DNA from: Prochlorococcus sp. MIT 1314 | Lineage (GTDB): Bacteria > Cyanobacteriota > Cyanobacteriia > PCC-6307 > Cyanobiaceae | Direction: 5' to 3' | Length of the DNA: 64,000 nt | NCBI RefSeq assembly: GCF_034093315.1 | Contig: NZ_CP139300.1 | Span: forward strand, 434,001-498,000 | Translations under genes and position numbers: made by a program | In this document: positions 57,031 through 64,000 of the stretch, in pieces | Numbering within the stretch: position 1 is the first letter of the stretch | Layout of the letters: every line of letters starts with the position of its first letter | The notes under the pieces: generated by a model | Seen by the model: only the letters and a program-made list of their open reading frames with translations | What the model was told of the DNA's origin: nothing | The model's database searches: none

Positions 57031-58812
57031 TTAGCTTCTTACCTTAATTTTTTTTAATTTATTTTTAGTTTCTTTATGTAGATCTCTAGGTAAATCTACT
57101 AAACTATAATCATTAAAAATCTGTATCTTACCTATTGATCTACCATTAATATTAGTTGAATTACAGATTGAGGATATAATATTTGCTACTCTAACCCCGT
57201 CAAATTTACCAAAGTTAAATTTATAGGTTTCAAAAGAATCATTTTGATAATTATTTCTTCTGTTTGAATTTCTGTTGCGATTATTTCCACTTCTATTTAA
57301 TCTATTTCGATCAGTATTATTTTGTTTATGAATCCAAGAATCATCTTCATCCACAAAAAATGCTTTATTACCTATGACTAAATTAATCGCCGCCATTGCA
57401 ATATTTGAGTCATCCATAGAGTATTTTTCTTTCAAATTATCTAATATATCAATAATCAAAGCTTTGTTTTCTTCATTTTCTTCTTGAGCTAAAGAACTCT
57501 CATTAACATTTTCTATAAGTTTCTCCATCCTTTTTTCATTTATTATGTTATTGCTTGGTATATTAATTTCTTCAATCTTAGTTCTTGTTGAGTTTTCTAA
57601 GTTTCTTAGAAAATGTTTTTCTCTTTGATTAACGAATAAAATTGCCTCTCCAGATCTGCCGGCTCTACCTGTTCTTCCAATTCTATGCGTATATGTTTCC
57701 TTATCAAAAGGGAAATCGTAATTAACAACAAGTTTTATCCTCTCAACATCTAATCCTCTAGCTGCAACATCAGTTGCGACAAGGATATCAATAAATCCTT
57801 TTTTTAATCTATCTACAGTATTCTCTCTCTGATTCTGAGGAATATCTCCATTAAGCACTGCGACAGTATGACCCGAATTTTCTAGAGCTTCGGCTATTGA
57901 GGTAGTAAGTAATTTTGTCCTTACAAAAATTATTACTCCCTCGTTATTAAGTTCTAAAATTCTTTTTAAAGCATCTAACTTATGATGCCTTTGAACATAT
58001 AGAAACTTCTGCGAAATTAATTGAGTTTCTTTTTTAACACTTTTGATTAATATTTCGGCGGGATCATTTAGATATTTTTTTGCTATGTTTCTAATCTCAT
58101 TAGGCATTGTTGCTGAGAACAATACCATCTGTTTATTTTCGGGAAGTTGATCTATTATCCATTCAATATCTTCAAGAAAACCCATATTTAACATTTCATC
58201 GGCTTCATCTAAGACGAGACAACTTATGCAGTTAATTTTAAAAGTTCCCTGCCTTATATGATCCATTATTCTGCCAGGGGTTCCAACTACAACATCAACT
58301 TTTCTTTTCAATGCAGAAATTTGATTTCGATAGTCGGTGCCTCCATATATAGCAACAGTCTTAAAGTTTCTGGATTCAGAACTATAACTTTTAAAAGATT
58401 CTGCCACTTGAGTTGCCAACTCCCTTGTTGGAGTCATAACTAAAACCTTGGCATTTAATTCTTTATTATCTGAAAGTTTTTCTATTAAAGGTAATGCGAA
58501 AGCTGCAGTCTTACCTGTTCCAGTTTGAGCTTGGCCTAATAAATCTCTGCCTAACATCAGTTCTGGAATAGCAGCTTTTTGTATAGGAGTTGGATTTTTG
58601 TAACCTTTATTTCTTAACGAATTTAATATCGATTGATTAAATCCAAAATTGAGAAATCCATTCTCTTTATCATTACTTTTTGATACTTCCAATGATTGAG
58701 ATCCAACTTCTCTTTTGTTTTCTAAGTTATTTAACTCAAGTGGGGAAACATCATCATTCTGAGATTTTTCCTGCTCATTATCAACTGAGGTGCCATCTTT
58801 TTTAAAAGCCAT
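57031..58812 (-). CDS. deaD: DEAD-box RNA helicase (DeaD/CsdA type)
   Basis: The 593-residue helicase has an acidic, Asn-rich N-terminus, then the Q motif (about 74-82). Walker A is AQTGTGKTAA (about 94-103), with LVLDEADEML (about 200-209), FSATMP and the C-terminal HRIGRTGRAGRSG (about 383-395). A C-terminal RNA-binding DbpA-like domain (about 525-590) follows a basic Arg/Asn-rich linker (about 490-520). Such helicases unwind rRNA and mRNA, often in the cold. A hairpin lies just upstream of the start codon. Confidence 0.96.
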   Translation of the reverse strand: MAFKKDGTSVDNEQEKSQNDDVSPLELNNLENKREVGSQSLEVSKSNDKENGFLNFGFNQSILNSLRNKGYKNPTPIQKAAIPELMLGRDLLGQAQTGTGKTAAFALPLIEKLSDNKELNAKVLVMTPTRELATQVAESFKSYSSESRNFKTVAIYGGTDYRNQISALKRKVDVVVGTPGRIMDHIRQGTFKINCISCLVLDEADEMLNMGFLEDIEWIIDQLPENKQMVLFSATMPNEIRNIAKKYLNDPAEILIKSVKKETQLISQKFLYVQRHHKLDALKRILELNNEGVIIFVRTKLLTTSIAEALENSGHTVAVLNGDIPQNQRENTVDRLKKGFIDILVATDVAARGLDVERIKLVVNYDFPFDKETYTHRIGRTGRAGRSGEAILFVNQREKHFLRNLENSTRTKIEEINIPSNNIINEKRMEKLIENVNESSLAQEENEENKALIIDILDNLKEKYSMDDSNIAMAAINLVIGNKAFFVDEDDSWIHKQNNTDRNRLNRSGNNRNRNSNRRNNYQNDSFETYKFNFGKFDGVRVANIISSICNSTNINGRSIGKIQIFNDYSLVDLPRDLHKETKNKLKKIKVRS

Positions 58813-58816
58813 TTTA

Positions 58817-58845
58817 AATGCCCAATTATCTTCTGATCAGGCATT
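58817..58845 (-). promoter_or_regulatory. Hairpin in the deaD leader just before the start codon
   Basis: On the minus strand AATGCC (58840-58845) can pair with GGCATT (58817-58822), which ends 4 bases before the ATG. The loop is 17 bases. It could block or expose the start region, for example with temperature. The leader upstream is more GC-rich than other gaps. Confidence 0.35.
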
Positions 58846-58950
58846 CAACATATATCTAAATTTACTTAAATTGTTGACTAGCCTTACAGAGCCGAGTTAT
58901 TAATCTAGCATCTTGGGGTTAAAATCTTACTGATTTCTCAAAAATAAGAT

Positions 58951-60654
58951 TTAATTTAAATAATATATATCTAGAAATTTCTTTGCTCTTGTAACTGCAG
59001 TGTAAAGCATCCTTCTTTCAAAATTATCTCTGCAAAAGATATTTTCACTATCTTCTTGTTTTTTTACAGAATATTGATTTCTTCTATATTTTTGGGACCA
59101 CAAAATGCTAACTTTTTCAGATTCACTTCCTTGAGATTTATGAATGGTAATAGCTATTGCAGGCACAACATTTTCTAAATTAGATGGATCAATTAATTCA
59201 AAAATTTCTTCGTTTTTATCATTGAATTTTCTAAAAAGATATTTTCTTTCATTTTTTAACCCAACAAGGACGCCGATATCTCCGTTTGTTAATCCAAGTT
59301 CATTATTATTTTTTGTACACATGATCGGAACACCTTCGTTGAGAGTCTTAAGGTCATAAGGCTTTTTCTGACCAAAAACAACTTCATTCAAATATTCAAC
59401 ACTCCATATTCCAGTATTTTTCTCACATAAAATCAAGTGACTTTGCAAATCTAGAAATATCTTATCTACTAGATCTTTTTCTTTAAGCATTAGATTTTCA
59501 ATACCCTCATCAAACATATATTTTTTTTTACTTAAATTTGAAGTTGAATAATTTAACTTATTTAGATGACTTCTAATTGAAGTTAAAAGATGTTTTGGAA
59601 TATTTTTTTCTCTAGTTTTTGTTATATTAACTTCATTTGAGTTATTATTTTTTTCTAATTCTTTAATCTTTTGGTTAAGAAAAGAATCATCATTATTAAA
59701 TATTAAACTACTAATTAATGCTACATCTCCAATATTTCTATAAATCTTGTTTAAATTTACTACACAAGATTTAATTAAACTATCATCACAATATTCAAAC
59801 AAATAACTCCAAATAGAATAGTTATTTACTGGGGATAATTGATTTTTATCTCCAACTAAAATAATTTTGCAATCCTTTGCTAATAAACTTAAAACTGATT
59901 CAATCAAATCTATATTTACCATTGACATTTCATCAATTATGAAAATATCTAGTTCTTTTAGTTTAAATTTCAACTTAAGAGATTTATTTTGAGAATTTAA
60001 AATCCATCTATGTAAAGTTTGAAATTCTATTTGATCTAGAAATTTACTAAAGGAAATATTATTTTTATCATTAAGAGATTCTTTTAGTCTAGCGGTAGCT
60101 TTCCCTGTTGGAGCAGACAAACCAATATTTAAAAAGTTATCAATAAGCAGTAGTTCTAATATTAAATTTATTATTAAAGTTGTTTTACCTGTTCCTGGTC
60201 CTCCTTGGAGGAAAACTAAGTTTGAATATTTAAATATATTTTTAATTTGATCAATTTTATTATCATCTTCATAAATTATCGAATTTATCAAAATATCAGT
60301 ATCTATTTTTTCTAAAAAGGAATTAATAACTCTATCTATCTTTCCTGACCATTTTGCAAGGGATAATTTTCTATCAACTAATACGAATGGAGAATCAAGG
60401 GCACCTATTAAGCCTATATCATTTAGTACTTCTAAATGTTTATTGGGCCAGCCATCTTCTAATAATTGAAAGATTATTAAACTATTATCTATATCAATAA
60501 TAGTTTCACCGTTTTTTTCAAACTCTAATAAGATCTTTATTACATCTTTTACGAAATTTCCATATTTACTTTCATTAAATTTGAAAATACCTAAGATTAA
60601 ATTAAATACATGATCATATTGGAAATTCTCAATATCAGTAATTGTGTTACTCAT
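58951..60654 (-). CDS. recD: Exodeoxyribonuclease V alpha subunit RecD
   Basis: RecD is the fast 5'-3' helicase of RecBCD. The 567-residue protein has Walker A FLQGGPGTGKTTLI (about 153-166), motif II IIDEMSMV (about 240-247) and motif III LVGDKNQLSPV. The C-terminal superfamily 1B motifs TIHKSQGSESEKVSIL (about 509-524) and RRMLYTAVTRAKKFLDIYY complete it. It is somewhat shorter than the E. coli protein (608). The start lies 1 base after the recB stop, so the two are one unit. Confidence 0.95.
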   Translation of the reverse strand: MSNTITDIENFQYDHVFNLILGIFKFNESKYGNFVKDVIKILLEFEKNGETIIDIDNSLIIFQLLEDGWPNKHLEVLNDIGLIGALDSPFVLVDRKLSLAKWSGKIDRVINSFLEKIDTDILINSIIYEDDNKIDQIKNIFKYSNLVFLQGGPGTGKTTLIINLILELLLIDNFLNIGLSAPTGKATARLKESLNDKNNISFSKFLDQIEFQTLHRWILNSQNKSLKLKFKLKELDIFIIDEMSMVNIDLIESVLSLLAKDCKIILVGDKNQLSPVNNYSIWSYLFEYCDDSLIKSCVVNLNKIYRNIGDVALISSLIFNNDDSFLNQKIKELEKNNNSNEVNITKTREKNIPKHLLTSIRSHLNKLNYSTSNLSKKKYMFDEGIENLMLKEKDLVDKIFLDLQSHLILCEKNTGIWSVEYLNEVVFGQKKPYDLKTLNEGVPIMCTKNNNELGLTNGDIGVLVGLKNERKYLFRKFNDKNEEIFELIDPSNLENVVPAIAITIHKSQGSESEKVSILWSQKYRRNQYSVKKQEDSENIFCRDNFERRMLYTAVTRAKKFLDIYYLN

Positions 60655-60655
60655 T

Positions 60656-63600
60656 CTAAAAAAGGTTATCTAAATAATTAATTCTGTTTAAAGGTGCATT
60701 GCTAATAAAAACTCCAGGAGATATATTTTTCGAATTTGATTTTTCAAACAATTCAAAATCTGGCAATCCCTTTAAAAACAAATAAATATATCCTCCTAGA
60801 TGTAGATGTGGTTGATAATTTTTAAATCTCCACTTTAATAATCTGTGTAATGCTAATAAATAAAGATGAGATTGCAAGGGGTAATGGTGTTTAATCATTT
60901 CATTTCTCATATTTTCATAGTTATAGTTTCTCGGTAAACAATCACTGTTATCACTTCCACAAATAAAATTACTTTTCCAATCAATGACCCACCATTTACT
61001 ATCTTTTAATGTATTACCTACTGGAAAAACAGCGTCAATACATCCTGAATGAAAGCCTTTATTCATAATTTGTAGATCACTTACTTTGTTTGCATATTCT
61101 TCACCAAATTCATATTCCTGATCTAAAAGAAAGCATTTTGATATATCATGAGCATTTAAATTTCTACCTTCGTAAGACAAAGTCAAATCATATTTAACCT
61201 CTTTAAGTAGTTGCTCATTTGGAATATCAACTAGTTTCTTGTTTTGTAATTTACTTCCTAAAGATATATTTATAATTCTTAAAATCGCATCTTTTACTTT
61301 AAAAGCTAAAGAAGTATCTATTTGATGAAAGTTCAATTCCTCAATAATTAATTCTATTAATCCTTGATTATTATCGTTTCTAAATTCAAATTTTTCTATT
61401 ATTTTATGCAAACAAGTCCCAGCAATAGTTCCTTTCGGAAATTCACTTAAGGGATTTGGATAAGAAAAATAATCAGGATAATTATTTGATTTATTGAAAT
61501 TAGAATCTTGGTTTATATTGATAATTGAGATATTATCTTCATAGTCCTTATATTGATTAATGGTTGCATCAGTTTTTTTATCTTTACGTATCCATGAAGA
61601 ATAACTTGAATAAGAAATCAATTGATCAGAGGTAAATTTTTTAGATATTTTCTTATTAACTTTTTCTATTTTCCAAGGATTATTATTCAATCCCTTAATT
61701 TGGAACTTATCAAAAATTTCTTTAATTTTCTCTTTCTCTATCCTTTCTTCAAAATTAGATTTATAAATATTAATATCTTCCAAATTCGAAAGTAAATCAT
61801 TATTTAAGATATTATTTATATCTTCTAAATCATTAAAAACTATAAGCTTATATTTGCTCCTTGTAAGGGCTACATAAATTAACCTCTCACTCTCTTTAAA
61901 TAAATCTGATTGTTCTGTTAATTTAAATTTTTCAACCTTACCGTAATTATTAGAAATATTAATATATATATTTCTATCAAAATTTGATCTCCAAATAGGT
62001 CCTTTGATTTTATTGGATTTATTAGAAATAAATGAGAGATAGGGACATAAAACTACGTCAAATTCAAGACCCTTACTACTATGGATAGTAGTAAGATTAA
62101 TTCCATTTTGAAGGCTATAATCTTTCTTTAAAAATTCTTCCCCAGTACAAATTCTTAAAGAATGATCTAACTGATTTTTGTACCAGTTAAAAACTTTATT
62201 AAGATTAAAATCATTATTGATTAATTCTTTTTCAATAATTTCTGAAAGTTGAAATAAATTTGATTTTAAATCTGAATCTCGAATAATCGAGGATGACTTA
62301 TAATTTATAAGAAGTTCATTAACAATATTTAGAAATCCTTTTTCTTTAATTCCCTCCGACCAATTAATACATTTATTAATCAAAATTTCTAACTTATTAG
62401 TAATTCCATCATCAACTAATTCTTCTAAATCAATTTCTATAAATTTTGAAGCAGCCAACAAAGTTATATTTTTATAAAGCCTAGGATTCAATAAACAGTC
62501 AATGAAGATTAATAATAGATTACTTGCTTCTGTATCAAAAATATTTTGTTTATTTTGAATTTTGGATGGAATATTAAACTGAATTAATTTATTTTTCAGA
62601 TCTAAGCATTGCGAATTATTTAATGTAAGAATCGCAATCTTATTAATATCAATTTCTTTATTATTTAAAATAAAATTAACTATATAACTAGTTACAAGAT
62701 CCTCTAAAACAATCTCTTTTTTTGAAAAATCTACAATTTCAAATACATCCTTAAATTCAAATTCAGAATTAACATTTTGATTAATTCTGGAGGTTAATTT
62801 CCTATAGTTTAGTTTTGATTCTTTAAGTCCATTCTTATAAAGTTTATTAATAACATCTAGTAATCTTTTAGAGGATCTATAGTTATCTGTGAGACTAAAT
62901 ACTTCGATTGCATTAGACCTTGCATCTAAGTAAGTTTCAATATCTCCTCCCCTAAATTTGTAGATAGCTTGTTTTGGATCACCTACACAAAGTAAAAAAT
63001 GATTTTTTGTATTAAAAAACTTTTTTATTAAATTCCACTGAATTTTATCTGTATCTTGGAACTCATCTACTAAGACACATTTAAATCGATTTTGAATTTG
63101 CAATAGAGTACTTTTATTACATACATCTGAATCTAGATATGTATTTTCAACAGTTTTTATAAGATCATTGAAATTAAAAATTGAAGAACTTTTCTTTAAT
63201 TCAATTAATTTCAAATAAGCTTTTTGGGTAAATATTCTTACAAATTCGGTATATAACCCTTCTTTTATTTTATAAATTTTATCTTGTAGTAGATTAAATT
63301 TACTAAAATCTAATTTTAGATTATGTTTTTTAATTTCTTTAGATATATTTTCTTTATAAAAATATTTAAATAAAAGATCATTATCATTAGAAATATCATA
63401 TAGAAGATCAATCACATTATTTGAATTAAGCCTTTTATTAATATCATCAATCCAATAAATGATTTGATTAAACTTATCATTTCTTGGTTTTGCTGCGTAT
63501 ATTTGACTTTTACCTCCACAGTCCTTAATTAAATTTCCCAACTCAATAAGTTCCAAAAATAATTCATTTCCTTTCTTATTCCATTCCAAACAAAACTCAT

Positions 63601-64000
63601 TCCAATTAAAATACAAAAACTCTTTTAAATAACTATTTATATCAATATTCTTATATTTATTAATTATTTGAATATTGCAAATATTTTCATGATCTATATT
63701 TTTTAAAATTTCTACAAAAAATGATTTATTGAGTCTAATTCCAAATCTAGAACTTATTTTTTTTTTGCTGACCGCTGAAATTAGTTTTGGATGAAGATTT
63801 AGAAAATCTTCGATCCACAAATTATCTATTACATCTTTATAAAAATTATCTATATTATTCTCAATGCATGGATCTTGATTTAAACCAATCTCTATACTAT
63901 ATTCATCCATAATATTATTGCAAAAAGAATGGAATGTAATTACTTTTAATTTATAAATTTCATTAATAAAATTATCAATTTCATATATAATTTTTTCCTT
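60656..64000 (-). CDS. recB: Exodeoxyribonuclease V beta subunit RecB (5' end beyond the window)
   Basis: RecB is the helicase-nuclease of RecBCD. The frame stays open past the ATG at 63910 to the window edge and there encodes the helicase motif Ia region VITFHSFCNNIMDE, so that ATG is internal and the gene starts outside. The 1114 visible residues contain motif II CVLVDEFQDTDKIQW, motif III LLCVGDPKQAIYKFRGGD, motif IV TDNYRSS, motif V TIHSSKGLEFDVVLCP and motif VI ERLIYVALTRSKYKL. The C-terminal nuclease domain has GTCLHKIIEKF, SGCIDAVF, WWVIDWKSNF with the catalytic Asp-Lys, and YPLQSHLYLLALHRLL. The Walker A motif lies outside the window. Confidence 0.95.
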   Translation of the reverse strand, partial: KEKIIYEIDNFINEIYKLKVITFHSFCNNIMDEYSIEIGLNQDPCIENNIDNFYKDVIDNLWIEDFLNLHPKLISAVSKKKISSRFGIRLNKSFFVEILKNIDHENICNIQIINKYKNIDINSYLKEFLYFNWNEFCLEWNKKGNELFLELIELGNLIKDCGGKSQIYAAKPRNDKFNQIIYWIDDINKRLNSNNVIDLLYDISNDNDLLFKYFYKENISKEIKKHNLKLDFSKFNLLQDKIYKIKEGLYTEFVRIFTQKAYLKLIELKKSSSIFNFNDLIKTVENTYLDSDVCNKSTLLQIQNRFKCVLVDEFQDTDKIQWNLIKKFFNTKNHFLLCVGDPKQAIYKFRGGDIETYLDARSNAIEVFSLTDNYRSSKRLLDVINKLYKNGLKESKLNYRKLTSRINQNVNSEFEFKDVFEIVDFSKKEIVLEDLVTSYIVNFILNNKEIDINKIAILTLNNSQCLDLKNKLIQFNIPSKIQNKQNIFDTEASNLLLIFIDCLLNPRLYKNITLLAASKFIEIDLEELVDDGITNKLEILINKCINWSEGIKEKGFLNIVNELLINYKSSSIIRDSDLKSNLFQLSEIIEKELINNDFNLNKVFNWYKNQLDHSLRICTGEEFLKKDYSLQNGINLTTIHSSKGLEFDVVLCPYLSFISNKSNKIKGPIWRSNFDRNIYINISNNYGKVEKFKLTEQSDLFKESERLIYVALTRSKYKLIVFNDLEDINNILNNDLLSNLEDINIYKSNFEERIEKEKIKEIFDKFQIKGLNNNPWKIEKVNKKISKKFTSDQLISYSSYSSWIRKDKKTDATINQYKDYEDNISIININQDSNFNKSNNYPDYFSYPNPLSEFPKGTIAGTCLHKIIEKFEFRNDNNQGLIELIIEELNFHQIDTSLAFKVKDAILRIINISLGSKLQNKKLVDIPNEQLLKEVKYDLTLSYEGRNLNAHDISKCFLLDQEYEFGEEYANKVSDLQIMNKGFHSGCIDAVFPVGNTLKDSKWWVIDWKSNFICGSDNSDCLPRNYNYENMRNEMIKHHYPLQSHLYLLALHRLLKWRFKNYQPHLHLGGYIYLFLKGLPDFELFEKSNSKNISPGVFISNAPLNRINYLDNLF

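Overview
The window looks like a piece of the chromosome of a high-light-type Prochlorococcus, or a very close picocyanobacterium. I infer this from the strongly AT-rich sequence, very short intergenic gaps, and a gene set that includes chlI, petG, cytM, petH without a phycobilisome-linker domain, a PsbP-like lipoprotein, crtL, crtE, sasA, opcA-zwf, and the picocyanobacterial small RNA Yfr1 between guaB3 and trxA. Nothing looks like a prophage, transposon, genomic island or CRISPR locus. This is core, streamlined chromosome, and no stretch longer than about 255 bases lacks a gene.

Layout. 1-5.5 kb: the tail of a membrane protein, an MFS transporter divergent from a secreted DUF1400-type alpha/beta hydrolase, then a substrate-binding lipoprotein plus one permease of a peptide/nickel-type ABC importer. 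5.5-10.6 kb: a minus-strand run of hom, sufE, 5-formyl-THF cyclo-ligase, ruvC, chlI and a TrmJ-like methylase. 10.6-14.1 kb: cytM, the tiny petG gene on the other strand, rsmD, hisH, trxA, Yfr1 and guaB3. 14.3-19.7 kb: gyrA and crtL on plus, then a GH57 glucan enzyme on minus. 19.9-25.9 kb: leuA, a small membrane protein, a membrane HD-domain phosphodiesterase (PgpH-like), then folD-crtE-DUF212. 25.9-33.3 kb: cobB, opcA, zwf, petH, a START-like protein, tRNA-Glu and the clock kinase sasA. 33.4-47.1 kb: two proteins of unknown function, prsA, malQ, a RodZ-like HTH membrane protein, an ABC1 kinase, a PLP decarboxylase, cdsA, a hydrolase, a GldA-like dehydrogenase, clpC and rimI. 47.2-54.3 kb: a compact plus-strand cluster lysA-cdaA-uppS-bioB-trhO-hypothetical, then lipA and recR on minus. 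54.4-64 kb: a PsbP-like protein, an ABC exporter, a small secreted protein, deaD, recD and recB. recB runs off the right edge.

How the genes fit together. Several products belong to night-time or reductant metabolism: zwf with its activator opcA, ferredoxin-NADP reductase, glycogen enzymes (GH57, malQ) and SasA as clock output. The window also holds both a membrane diadenylate cyclase (cdaA, inside a cell-envelope cluster with lysA and uppS) and a PgpH-like HD phosphodiesterase, so making and breaking c-di-AMP may both be encoded here. I did not find a clearly undescribed multi-gene system. The best leads are the reduced c-di-AMP machinery with a changed RHR motif, the membrane-anchored form of PetH, the Yfr1 locus, back-to-back GTG starts at 1323/1326, and several small inverted or direct repeats at gene ends.
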